A stretch of DNA of 64,000 nucleotides from NCBI RefSeq assembly GCF_035492295.1, contig NZ_DATJJK010000099.1:1-64000 (forward strand). Reading direction: 5' to 3'. The notes below the pieces were generated by a model. The model was not told the origin of the DNA. It was given only the letters and a program-made list of their open reading frames with translations, and did no database searches. Positions 42,997 through 51,618 of the stretch are shown here, piece after piece. Each line of letters starts with the position of its first letter. Position 1 is the stretch's first letter. This DNA is from Acidisoma sp035492295 (GTDB lineage: Bacteria > Pseudomonadota > Alphaproteobacteria > Acetobacterales > Acetobacteraceae). Both the position numbers and the translations under genes were made by a program.

Positions 42997-43575
42997 ATGT
43001 CCAAACATCTTACGACAATTCAGGCGTTTGTTCTCACGCTCTGCCTCGCGTGGACGACTAGTGCAGCGCGCGCAGCGGAGCTAGATGGCATCACGATGCC
43101 CGACCATATGGTTGTAGATGGGACACCACTCATACTCAATGGAATGGCCCTGCGCACGGCCTCGCTTCTTCGTGTGCGCGTCTATGTCGTAGGCCTCTAC
43201 CTCCAACAGCCGGGCCATGACACGGAACGGATAGTCGGCTCCTCGCAGGTCAAGCTACTGCATTTCGTCTTTCTCCATGACGTCAGTGCTGCCAAGGCAC
43301 GTGCATCCTGGCGGAACTCCCTTGCCCGGAACTGTCCAGCACCCTGCCGTCTACGGCCCGATGAAGTCGCACAATTCCTCGCCAGCATCCCCGCGATGCG
43401 CGCGGGTTATACTGCTGATGTCCTGTTCGTTCCTCGGAGGGTTGATTTCATCGTCAACGGGCGCAGTCTGGGGCAAGTGACCGATCCCATCTTCGCCCGC
43501 GTTATTTTGTTATGCTATATCGGACCGCAAGCAAAACCTGCGGCCGTCAGAAATGGCGTTCTTGGTCTGCGATGA
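42997..43575 (+). CDS. Chalcone-isomerase-like periplasmic protein
   Basis: A 192-residue protein with a signal peptide (LTTIQAFVLTLCLAWTTSAARAAEL). The mature part reads GITMPDHMVVDGTPLILNGMALRTASLLRVRVYVVGLYL, the hallmark of bacterial chalcone isomerase-like proteins (Chalcone_3 type); VKLLHFVFLHDVSAAKARASWR and VDFIVNGRSLGQVTDPIFARVILLCYIG follow the family order. Bacterial members are periplasmic and of unknown function, without demonstrated isomerase activity. The C-terminus looks slightly altered but full length. The start was set at the Met before the signal peptide. Confidence 0.8.
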   Translation: MSKHLTTIQAFVLTLCLAWTTSAARAAELDGITMPDHMVVDGTPLILNGMALRTASLLRVRVYVVGLYLQQPGHDTERIVGSSQVKLLHFVFLHDVSAAKARASWRNSLARNCPAPCRLRPDEVAQFLASIPAMRAGYTADVLFVPRRVDFIVNGRSLGQVTDPIFARVILLCYIGPQAKPAAVRNGVLGLR

Positions 43576-43988
43576 TCAAAGGAGGATCAATCCGAGAGGC
43601 AAAACAACGCAAGATGCTTGTACGGCGCTCCTTCTGCTGTGACGGGCGTGCCCACATGCAGGCCCTTGCCACCCATCGTCCGCAGAAGCTGCTTGAGGTG
43701 GCGGCGCAGCGGAACGAACCGGCTGCACGCAAGGAAAGACAAGTGACCCGCATTGGCACGGCTGAGCAGCAGCAGGAGGCAGCGCTCACTGCCGAGAGAC
43801 GACGGAGCGGCTACCAGGCCCCTAGTGACCTGCCGCCGCCACTGGCGCGCTTGTCATGACGCAGCTAGGGGCCGTCATATCCACCGGCATCCGCGGCCAA
43901 CTGGCCGAGGACAAGTGCCGGCACGACGTTGCGATCCCGTTCCGGTCTGGATACGGTGGCGCTCCATGCTTCTCGTGCGGAGTTTGTC
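43576..43988. other. Gene-poor stretch before the SDR pseudogene
   Basis: About 410 bases. An open frame encodes a basic, Arg/Gln-rich peptide without recognisable similarity. It probably contains the former promoter of the SDR-monooxygenase pair. Confidence 0.35.
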
Positions 43989-44922
43989 ATGCCGCCGGAG
44001 AATTCGGATAAAATGCTCAAGGTAAAGCGCCGTGCGAGCGTCCTGGTGACAGGCGCGTCCAGTGGCATTGGCAGGGACCACGGCCCTCAATCTCGCGGCC
44101 CAGGGCGTCCGGGTTTTTGCCGCCTGCCGCCGTCTCGCGGATGGAGAGGCGCTGGCGCGTGACTCTCCGGGCGGGCGGATCGTTCCAGTCGAAATGGATG
44201 TGACGCGGCCGGAAACGATCGCCCAGGCGCGAGCGTCAGTGGAGGCGGCCCTGGGGCAGGATGACCTCGATGGCCAGGTCAACAACGCTGGCGTCGGTCT
44301 TCCTGCGCCAATGGAGAACGTCAGCCTCGCCCGGGTGCGGGATGCCTTCGAGGTCAATCTGTTTGGGTAGCTTGAGGCGATCCAAGCGTTCCTGCCGCTG
44401 CTGCGCTCAAGGTCTGGCCGGATTGTCAATCTCGGCTCCGTTGGCGCGTATATCACCATACCCTTCGGCGGTGTGCTCTGCGCGACCAAGGCAGCCTTCA
44501 CCTCTTTCAACGATGCGCTTCGGTTGAAGCTTCATTCCTCCGGCATTCGGGTTTGCCTGATCGAACCCGGCTCAATCAACACCCCAGCCGTCGAGAAGAC
44601 CCTAGGCGGCGTCGCCGATGCCATCGCCGCCTGGCCGCCGGGCGCGGCCGAACGCTACGGCGGGATGTTTCGGAACTTCACCAGGCGCGCCGTGGCCCGC
44701 GAGAGCGCGGGCAGCCGGCCTGAGGTGGTTGCTCCGGCAATTCATCATGCCTTGACCAGCGGCCGGCCCAAGGCCTGCTATCCCGTGGGAAAGGACGCAC
44801 GCCTGCTGGTGACCCTGCCGCGCGTCCTGCCAACGTCGCTGCTCGATGCGCTGCGCCGTCGCCTATTCGGCCTGTCGTCGGCAATTGGTGAAGTCTCGTC
44901 ACCCGAGGGAAGAAAACAATGA
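43989..44922 (+). pseudogene. Inactivated short-chain dehydrogenase
   Basis: Pieces in two frames make one classical SDR. RASVLVTGASSGIGR is in the first frame; one extra base near 44078 shifts the rest (TALNLAAQGVRVFAACRRLADGE). A TAG at 44368-44370 then interrupts AFEVNLFG*LEAIQAFLPLL. The remainder, with GRIVNLGSVGAYI and CATKAAF (where YxxxK is expected; Tyr replaced by Cys), runs to the end. So it carries a frameshift, a nonsense codon and a lost catalytic Tyr. Its end overlaps the start of the monooxygenase gene (ATGA), showing that the two were an operon. Confidence 0.88.
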
Positions 44923-46287
44923 CCGAGGTTCTGGTTGTCGGCGCGGGACCCGTCGGGCTCACCATGGCGGCGGAGGCCGCGCGTTATGGCCTGAGTATTC
45001 GTATCATCGATAGCGCGGGGCGGGCCACAGAAACTTCCAAGGCGCTAGTGTTGTGCAGCCGCTCGCTGGAGCTAATTGACCGGATGGGTTGCACGCCAAC
45101 CTTCCTGGCGGCGGGGTTCAAGGCTCATGGCGCATCGATCCGCAGCGGCGCGACGCTGCTCGGGCAGGCGCGCCTCGATGATGTCGCCAGTCCCTACAAC
45201 TATGCCCTAATGATCCCCCAACGAGATACGGAGCGTCCCGTGGCTGGTCGGTTGCGATGGCGCCCACAGCACCGTCCGGCACGGCCTTGACACCGAATTT
45301 CTTGGCCAGGCCCAGGGTGACGATTGGATCCTGGGTGATGTTCGTCTTGAGGGCACCGGCGCGCCGGCTGTCGACGAGATCGCTGTCTATCTGCATCGGG
45401 ACGAGGTTTTCACGGTCTTTCCCATTCCAGGTGGACGGGTGCGCGTCGTCGGCACAGTCGGCAAGACGGACCCCGCCCACCCGAGGCCCGATCCGACGCT
45501 CGGCGAGATTCAGATGCTGATCGATCAACGGACCGGTGGCGGCTTCCAGGCCTCCGATCCGGTCTGGCTCTCTATCTTTCGCGTCAATGAACGGAAGGTC
45601 TCCAGCTATCGGCAGGGGCGGGTCTTTCTCGCCGGCGACGCCGCGCATATCCATAGCCCGGCCGGCAGCCAGGGCATGAATACCGGCATGCAAGACGCGA
45701 TCAACCTTGCCTGGAAGCTCGCCATGGTGATGCGGGGCGCGGCAGCGGCGACACTGCTCGACACCTATAGCCCGGAGCGCAACGCCGATGGGGAGATGAT
45801 CTTGAGCAATGCGACCCGATTGACCGATATCGCAACGCTTGCTCACCCGGCGGCGCAGGTGATTCGCAACCTGGCGCTCCGCTTCATGCTCGGATTTCAT
45901 GCTGTCCAGGAGCGGATCGCGGTGACGATGACCGAGACTGAGATCGCCTATACGCAAAGTGCACTCTCTGTCGGCGCCAGACATGTGCCTCACAACCTCG
46001 CCGCGGGCGCCAGGCTTGACCCGGCGCTCTATGATGGGCCACCGCCGGGTAGCGGGGATACCCCGCGTTTCGTTCTGTTTGCCGCGGACAAGTCCAGGGC
46101 CGCGAAGCTGACGGCGGCCTTTCCATCGGTTCTGGAGGCTGCCCCGCGCGCGTCGCCACAAGTGGACCGGATGCTCATCGTGCGGCTTGACGGATATATC
46201 GGGCTCTCGGCCGCCGCATCCGATTGGGCTACAGCGGAAAGCTATCTGGCGAAGCTTGTCTCCACCGGGCCAGTGATCGCGGCTTAG
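44919..46287 (+). pseudogene. Inactivated FAD-dependent aromatic monooxygenase
   Basis: The N-terminal FAD-binding motif TEVLVVGAGPVGLTMAAEAARYG is intact. At YALMIPQRDTER the frame breaks, and the downstream frame resumes at VPWLVGCDGAHSTVRHGLD, so some 60 codons have been lost in an out-of-frame deletion near 45230. The second FAD motif GRVFLAGDAAHIHSPAGSQGMNTGMQDA is well kept, typical of PheA/TfdB-type hydroxylases. The final stop TAG is formed by the IS insertion: TA from the target duplication and G from the first base of the IS. Confidence 0.88.
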
Positions 46288-47152
46288 AACGCCTTTCAAA
46301 ACCGTCCTCCCAATGCTCGCAGGCAGATGATTGAGCAGGCGATTGAGGTGACGGCGTGATGTTGTCGAGCCTGCGTTCATAGCGGATAGTGAGCCGCCTG
46401 AACTTGTTGAACCATGTGAAGCTGCGCTCGATCACCCATCGATGGGCGCCTAGCTTCTGGCTGGTGTCGACGCCGCACCGGGCGAGACGTGGCTTGATAC
46501 GGCGACGCAGACAGGCTCGGCGGCAGCGCCGGTGATCATAGGCTTTGTCGGCGTGCGGCTTGTCAGGCTTGCTTTTCGGTCTGCCGCGCTTGTCCGCGAT
46601 GGGCGGTACGGCGTCCAGTAGATCCTCGAAAGGTATGCTGTCGTGGACGTTGGCTCCGGTAAGCAGAAAGGCGAGCAGAATGCCACGTCGATCCGTGATC
46701 AGATGGCGTTTTGTGCTCGGCTTGCCTCGGTCGGTTGGGTTCCGACCTGTCGCGGCTCCCCCTTTTTGGCCGCAATGGACGAGCTGTCCATGCAGGCTCG
46801 GCTCCAATCGATGCGGTCTGCGTCTCGCAGTTGGCGCAGCAACTCGTGGTGCAGACGCTGCCACACCCCGGCCGCTTGCCAGTCGCGCAGTCGTCGCCAG
46901 CAGGTCACACCTGATCCGCACCCGATCTCCGCCGGCAGCATTTCTCATGGAAAGCCGGTGCGCAGCACGAACAGGATGCCGGTCAGCGCGGCACGCGACA
47001 AAACAGGTGGTCGGCCACCCTTGGGCTTGGGCGACATCGGTGGAAGCAATGGCTCGATGAGCAGCCACAGCGATTCGGGCAAGAGAGGAGCGAGCATCCC
47101 TTCTCATGAATCAGACCCGACCCGAGTACAAGGGTTTTGAAAGGCATTCTTA
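46284..47152. mobile_element. IS5-family (IS427-like) insertion sequence with TTA target duplication
   Basis: The element spans 46287-47149 (863 bases). Its ends are imperfect inverted repeats: left GAACGCCTTTCAAAACC, right complement GAATGCCTTTCAAAACC, one mismatch in 17. It is flanked on both sides by TTA (46284-46286 and 47150-47152), a TNA-type duplication as made by the IS427 group. It is inserted into the 3' end of the monooxygenase gene. Confidence 0.88.
46296..47097 (-). pseudogene. IS427-like transposase, defective
   Basis: Starts MLAPLLPESLWLLIEPLLPP. A Trp codon in the conserved GFPWEMLP region has become TGA (46945-46947). Reading on, MLPAEIGCGSGVTCWRRLRDWQAAGVW and the first catalytic Asp region (IDWSRACMDSSSIAAKKG) follow. 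At an A5-G5 run (46757-46767) the continuation GGAATGRNPTDRGKPSTKRH is in the -1 frame, as expected for programmed frameshifting in IS427-type elements. Later DDE segments (LLTGANVHDS; HADKAYDHRRCRR; WVIERSFTWFNKFRRLTIRYERR) are present. The C-terminal LRALGGRF needs one more frame change. It is unlikely to be active. Confidence 0.85.
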
Positions 47153-47208
47153 ATACGCTCACCGCGTTGTCGTGAGGCATTCTTAATACGCTCACCGCGT
47201 TGTCGTGA
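47143..47208. repeat. Perfect 33-bp tandem duplication at the IS right end
   Basis: Two identical 33-base units, 47143-47175 and 47176-47208, head to tail. Each opens with GGCATTC, the last seven bases of the IS, followed by the TTA target site and flanking DNA. The duplication therefore arose after the IS landed. Confidence 0.95.
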
Positions 47209-47425
47209 GTAGTTCTGCAAACGCCAACGCCGAGATCGGCTCAGAGAAGTGACATCCCTGAAACTGATGAGGTCGTCTAATCGCCGCCGATAACCCCAAA
47301 GCGGGGGTCCTTGTTCCACGCTTACTCACAATCTGATTCCCGAAAAGTCGGCGATGCGGAACGCCGCGTCTCCGGCTTTGCGGTTCTGCGCCTTCCCGGA
47401 GCGTCAGTTTTGCGGCGCTGCTCTC

Positions 47426-47629
47426 CATTTCGCTATGCATATAGGCGCTTTCTCCCACCTTGAGTTCGAGCGGGCTGTAGAATTCCGTATACAGCGTGAC
47501 CGTTCCTTTAATGACATAGATGAACTCCTCGCCAGCATGGGAGCTCCAGTTCTTAATATCGTTCAATGATCGCGCTTTGATCTTCATGATCAGGGGAATC
47601 ATCCGCGTACGACGCAGTTCAACCGCAAG
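47426..47629 (-). pseudogene. Fragment of a cupin-type (XRE-cupin) regulator
   Basis: RMIPLIMKIKARSLNDIKNWSSHAGEEFIYVIKGTVTLYTEFYSPLELKVGESAYMHSEME is the C-terminal cupin sensor domain found in HTH-cupin transcription factors (split here for length: IKARSLNDIKNW, HAGEEFIYVIKGTV, GESAYMHSEM). The HTH half is missing: a TAG stands just upstream. The last cupin strands are replaced by unrelated sequence. A non-functional remnant. Confidence 0.7.
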
Positions 47630-47709
47630 CTGCTGCTAGGTGAGTTGGGGCTGCATTGTATTCGACGGCATAGTAGAGTTGCGCGTGTTTAAGCAGTAGA
47701 GATTCGCGC

Positions 47710-48576
47710 ATGCATCTAGATGATCGTATCAGCGCATTCCGCGCCTCGATATCGCCTAATCTTCTTGCCAGTGATGATTTCATCGACTGGCAGGTGATTA
47801 ACAGGCGACTGGGTTCGAAAAAACCGGAGATTCTGCAACTGCAGGCGGTGATCGACCAAGGCCCACTGACGCAAAATGCACTAGCCGGCATGCTGCGTCG
47901 ATTTCCTTCAATCTACCCGCTACTCCTCGATCTAGTCGCCTTCAACAGTTCCGACAACCAGGTCGAGAAGTGGGGATTTCCGCCTGCTGTTGGTGACGAG
48001 CCCGGTCGCATTGATTGGGTTGCCAGCCAGTTGATGCACGTTGGGGTAGACCGGATATTGGATAGTGGAGTCTCGGTCCTTTCGCTGCTCCGCGTCGCCG
48101 AGGTGCACAAGGACAGTTATCGGAGGCGCTTCCGATCAGCCGGGCAGCTTGATGACCGCACGAGGCGTGCGGTCATGGCAGCCGTTCGTCGAGCCAACTT
48201 GGAGCTGATGCAGCCGACCACTCTCAATCCAGACGCGCTCACCGATGCCTCTCTGAGACGTTCGCTCGCCTATGTTCTTGCCATCGGCAGTCGCCCGATT
48301 GCCGGCATTACAACCGCTTTTCAAAATCAATCAGGCGACCGTCAACAATACGATCTTTTAACTATATACCCCGCCCTTCAAGAGCGATTAGGCGCGGTCG
48401 GCATGCCACTCATCCTAATCACCGACGGGCAGGGACTAAAGGAAGCTTTGGAATGCACTCTCACGGCCCTTTTCGAGGGCGTGCGCTTCCCCATGACGCT
48501 GAGCGCAGCTGAAGGTGGTTCTTTGGTCGAAGCGATCATTGATGCTGCATCGCTTGAAGGAGCCAAAGACAGTTGA
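47710..48576 (+). CDS. Putative type II restriction endonuclease (XamI-like?)
   Basis: A 288-residue apparently intact protein, without signal or membrane segments. The middle HVGVDRILDSGVSVLSLLRVAEVHKDSYRRRFRS and the C-terminal half IAGITTAFQNQSGDRQQYDLLTIYPALQERLG then MPLILITDGQGLKEALECTL look like type II restriction enzymes of the XamI kind, where IxITDGxG lies close to the nuclease core. I recognise it only from general resemblance. No DNA methyltransferase is adjacent, and its surroundings are decayed, so it is either solitary or inactive. Confidence 0.5.
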   Translation: MHLDDRISAFRASISPNLLASDDFIDWQVINRRLGSKKPEILQLQAVIDQGPLTQNALAGMLRRFPSIYPLLLDLVAFNSSDNQVEKWGFPPAVGDEPGRIDWVASQLMHVGVDRILDSGVSVLSLLRVAEVHKDSYRRRFRSAGQLDDRTRRAVMAAVRRANLELMQPTTLNPDALTDASLRRSLAYVLAIGSRPIAGITTAFQNQSGDRQQYDLLTIYPALQERLGAVGMPLILITDGQGLKEALECTLTALFEGVRFPMTLSAAEGGSLVEAIIDAASLEGAKDS

Positions 48577-49008
48577 ACGTGCAGCCGTCGATGCGTTGAT
48601 CCTAGGGGGGACTGCAGTTTCAACTCGAAGTGCACGCAGAGGACCTTCATGTTGGCATTGGTCTGGCGAGGCTGGCTCTCGCCTGCTTCGCCGAGAGCCG
48701 ACGGACATTGGCGCTAAAGCCGATCCAGATTGGCGAATCGATTACATGGACAAACCGGCAGTGGGTTGAGCGTGCCAGAAATCCCTCCCTGTCCTTTGAA
48801 GCTGCCCGGTCCTCGCCCTGGTTGCAGAGATGCTGGGCGTAAAGGAGCTAGAGACGGGCAGGAGTGCCAGCGGAATGCTTGCCGCATCTTAGGCTCTACC
48901 CAACCAACCGATTGCTGCCAAACTCGACCTAAGTGCCAATGGCAGTCCGTTAACGACAACATTCCAAATGACGTTTCTCAACGCTTGATAACGACCCCCC
49001 CACCCCAC

Positions 49009-49125
49009 CTCCCGGCAGCAGTAGGACTGGGGATCAATATTCGAGCGGTAGCCAAGGCAGGGGGGCGCGTGATGGCCGCGGTTACACTGTCGCTCGTCGT
49101 GCTGGGCGCGATCAGCGTGGCCTGA
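49009..49125 (+). pseudogene. C-terminal remnant of a YeiH/UPF0324-like membrane protein
   Basis: The last 38 codons of an open frame read LGINIRAVAKAGGRV then MAAVTLSLVVLGAISVA, matching the end of YeiH-type putative sulfate/thiosulfate-exporter family proteins (G-I/V-x-V/I-R-x-V-x-x-x-G-x-R). Nothing upstream in any frame continues the family, so only the tail survives. Confidence 0.45.
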
Positions 49126-49242
49126 TCCGACTTCTTGGCGTTGCGTGACGTCAGCGGGTACCGTATTTCTATCCTGTAAGCGTCGGAGACAAATGCCTCA
49201 GTGAGGAAGCAGGGTTGGCTGCCTGCGCCGGAATAAAACTCC

Positions 49243-49304
49243 GTCGATGGAAACTTCCTCATGTTGAACGCAAGTCGATGGAAACTTCCTCATGTTGAAC
49301 GCAA
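49243..49304. repeat. Perfect 31-bp tandem duplication
   Basis: Two identical 31-base units, 49243-49273 and 49274-49304, beginning GTCGATGGAAACTTCCTCAT. No gene or IS end is attached. It is the second such short duplication in this decayed stretch. Confidence 0.95.
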
Positions 49305-49562
49305 AAGGTCAAAGGATGCGAGGATGAAGGACGGAGATCTAGATGGAGCGAGCCATTACGCAGCCCGCCGACCCTCTCCTGAAGTCGTGATCTGGCAGTC
49401 TCTGTAACGTAGACGCCAGTCATGAAGCGAGCCCATTATGTTTTCGTCCAGTCTAAACCAGTATATCAAATCGCAACATCCGGAGCTGCCTAGCGCACGT
49501 CCGCTCCTTCGTTAGCGAATCACAAAATTTCGGGTTTCCGAAAGCCGAGGTCCGCGTTTTGT

Positions 49563-50276
49563 CTACGTGATCGCTCGTTCGGTAATGACCTGATCCATGG
49601 GGATATCGTGCGCCTGTGGGTAAATTGTTGCAATTTGAGAGTGTTCAAAACCCACGCCGACAGTTCGTGGTCGCCCCGGCGCCGCGAGCGTACGATCATA
49701 ATATCCCCCCCCGTACCCTAGCCGATAATTCTGTCGATCAAAGCCTACGACCGGCACTAGCAACAAGCTGGGCGCCACGGGCTCACCCACGGCAGGGACG
49801 GGAATGTTCCATAAACCGCTCGCCATCGTGATCCCAGGCCGCCATTCACGAAAGATCAATGGTTCCGCCTTACGCACGACGACTGGGAGCGCAAGCCTTA
49901 CTTTTTGAGCGTGCAGAAGTCTTATCACTCCACGCGGATCATATTCCCCCCTAAACGGCCAATAGAAGCCGATCAACGTCCCGGCTTCTATTGGCAGGAC
50001 TTTCAGGAGTGCGGCGGTAATCGCTTGGCTGTGAGCGCTTCGCTCCCTTGACGAAATGGCCAGACGACGTTCGATCAGCGTGACACGCTTGGCTTTTCGC
50101 CACAAGCGAATCTCCTCCCAGTGGTGGACCGGATTGGTTGTGGGCGGCTCTTCGGGTTGAGAATTCGATATATGATCGAATTCGTGCATCATACATGCGG
50201 GCGAACTGTAGGACCGGAACTCAAACTCGTCGTCTTCAGGATCACCCTCATGATGCGCCTTGTCATTCCCGCTCAT
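49563..50276 (-). CDS. 5-formyltetrahydrofolate cyclo-ligase
   Basis: A 237-residue folate enzyme converting 5-formyl-THF to 5,10-methenyl-THF with ATP. The core starts near residue 52 (EEIRLWRKAKRVTLIERRLAIS); GFYWPFRGEYDPR, the substrate loop, and VPVVGFDRQNYRLGYGGGYYDR, the signature motif, are intact. An N-terminal extension of about 50 residues, acidic and with SYSSPACMMHEFD, is longer than in the common 190-residue enzyme but occurs in some alphaproteobacterial homologues. It appears functional although it stands alone in an accessory region. Confidence 0.92.
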   Translation of the reverse strand: MSGNDKAHHEGDPEDDEFEFRSYSSPACMMHEFDHISNSQPEEPPTTNPVHHWEEIRLWRKAKRVTLIERRLAISSRERSAHSQAITAALLKVLPIEAGTLIGFYWPFRGEYDPRGVIRLLHAQKVRLALPVVVRKAEPLIFREWRPGITMASGLWNIPVPAVGEPVAPSLLLVPVVGFDRQNYRLGYGGGYYDRTLAAPGRPRTVGVGFEHSQIATIYPQAHDIPMDQVITERAIT

Positions 50277-50696
50277 GTCCGCTCTCCTTCGTCACAACCG
50301 AACCAGCCCCACGTCCTGACCGGGACAACGCATGCAGTTCAGTATGGACCCAATCTATTTTGTGGTAACTGAGCCATGCGTCTCGCCCAACTCGTTTGAT
50401 GGCGCAAGATTCTGGTAGGTGTTCCCAGACCAGAGTCATTAATCGACCGCGCTCCTGACTGCGACAAAGCACCTGTCTATCCCCGCTGGGCCTGTGACCG
50501 CGCCATCCAACGTTACCGTCAGTCTGGGCTAACAGAGCCGCAGACATTATCGATCTTATCTATTAAGAGTCAATAATAGCCAATCAGCCGTGAACATTGC
50601 GACATTAGAGATGCGGCCGCCGGCTACCTTTGGACTCAGGCAAAATCCGGTCGGCTCAGGCCGTTGCGAGCCCAGCACCAGCATGGTATTTGACGT
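50277..50696. other. Intergenic stretch without recognised gene
   Basis: About 420 bases between two minus-strand genes. Small frames exist but none resembles a known protein. It should include the promoter of the cyclo-ligase gene. Confidence 0.4.
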
Positions 50697-51395
50697 TCAC
50701 CCTATAGCCTTTGTCTTACTCTGGCGTTGGGCCCGTCCTAGCAGTTCCTGGAACAGCGCCTCAAGATCATCGCGGCTGATGTCAACGGCTTCTCCATAAT
50801 CCGCTAGCACCTCATCGAGTTCGGTGGGATCGAGAGAGAGCTGCGCGATCGGCGGATGCGGATGGGCTGGAACGTGTGCATGGTGCGGGTAGGAACGGCC
50901 AGTAGCATTGTTGTAGGCAATAGCCGTTATCGCAAGCAGAAACGAATTAAGGCCGACAGGCACCATTACGAAACTATAACCGAGCGCTGCGACATGTGGA
51001 CTACCCAGCACAGCAGTGAGTGCAACTGCGCCGCTTGGCGGATGAACACAGCGCAGCAATGACATTGCTGTGAAGGAAAAGCCGACTGCCACCGCGGCCG
51101 CGATGACAGGAGATGCAATCCAGTGAGCTGCGGTTACTCCGATTAGCGCGGCGACAAGATTGCCCCCAATGATCGACCAGGGTTGGGCAAGTGGGCTTGC
51201 CGGCACGCCGAAAAGCAGCACAGCAGATGCGCCCATCGGCGCAATCAACAATGGCAGACCATTCGTCGAACCGAGCCATGCCGTGCAGATGGAACCGGTG
51301 AGCAAAATGCCCAAAAAAGCACCGATCCCCCCGCGCAGACGTTCGCTATAGCTTGTCGATAGCGGATATGGCAGGAAGCGACGCCATAAATTCAT
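50697..51395 (-). CDS. HPP-family membrane protein without CBS domains
   Basis: A 232-residue integral membrane protein with four to five helices. The name-giving motif is seen in CVHPPSGAVALTAVLG, and the opening RGGIGAFLGILLTG and MGASAVLLFGVPASPLAQPWSIIGG are typical. Longer HPP proteins carry a CBS pair after the linker LDPTELDEVLADYGEAVDIS; here the protein ends shortly after, at RAQRQSKTKAIG, so the regulatory CBS part is absent or was lost. Plant and cyanobacterial HPP proteins transport nitrite. It overlaps the small membrane protein gene by four bases. Confidence 0.88.
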   Translation of the reverse strand: MNLWRRFLPYPLSTSYSERLRGGIGAFLGILLTGSICTAWLGSTNGLPLLIAPMGASAVLLFGVPASPLAQPWSIIGGNLVAALIGVTAAHWIASPVIAAAVAVGFSFTAMSLLRCVHPPSGAVALTAVLGSPHVAALGYSFVMVPVGLNSFLLAITAIAYNNATGRSYPHHAHVPAHPHPPIAQLSLDPTELDEVLADYGEAVDISRDDLEALFQELLGRAQRQSKTKAIG

Positions 51396-51613
51396 CGATT
51401 TGCCGGCAGATGAACGTATGGGACTCTATGAAGAATCAAAGCATCGAACAGACAATAGATGATTCCACATACGATTATGGCGACGATGACAATGGTGACC
51501 AGCATCAAGGCCAATCCAGCCGCGTAAAATATTGTTTCAAAAATTTTGTGCAGGTGGTCCTCTCCACGATCAGGCTGACTCGACTTGCCAAAATCAATTT
51601 TTAACAATTTCAT
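51392..51613 (-). CDS. Small single-pass membrane protein
   Basis: A 73-residue protein with a charged N-terminus (KIDFGKSSQPDRGEDHLHK) and one long hydrophobic helix (IFYAAGLALMLVTIVIVAIIVCGIIYCLF). No family recognised. It lies five bases after the CLC gene and its stop overlaps the HPP start, which strongly suggests it is a real member of the CLC-HPP operon, perhaps an accessory subunit. Confidence 0.6.
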   Translation of the reverse strand: MKLLKIDFGKSSQPDRGEDHLHKIFETIFYAAGLALMLVTIVIVAIIVCGIIYCLFDALILHRVPYVHLPANR

Positions 51614-51618
51614 AGCGA

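Larger units (their letters stand above)
48577..49562. other. Decayed intergenic region with one gene remnant and a tandem repeat
   Basis: Almost 1 kb with no intact gene. It holds the YeiH-like remnant (49009-49125) and a 31-bp tandem duplication (49243-49304). Base composition is less GC-rich than the core part of the window, which fits degenerating acquired DNA. No methyltransferase trace was recognised. Confidence 0.5.

Noticed and set aside
43512..43859. A 115-codon plus-strand frame after the chalcone-isomerase-like gene
   Set aside because: It overlaps that gene's end, has Arg/Gln-biased composition and no similarity I recognise.
48978..49262. A 94-codon minus-strand frame overlapping the YeiH-like remnant
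   Set aside because: It runs into the tandem repeat, has no similarity, and the opposite strand shows a better family match.
47143..49304. The 33-bp and 31-bp repeats as CRISPR-like repeats
   Set aside because: The units are directly adjacent with no spacers, differ from each other, and no cas genes are present.
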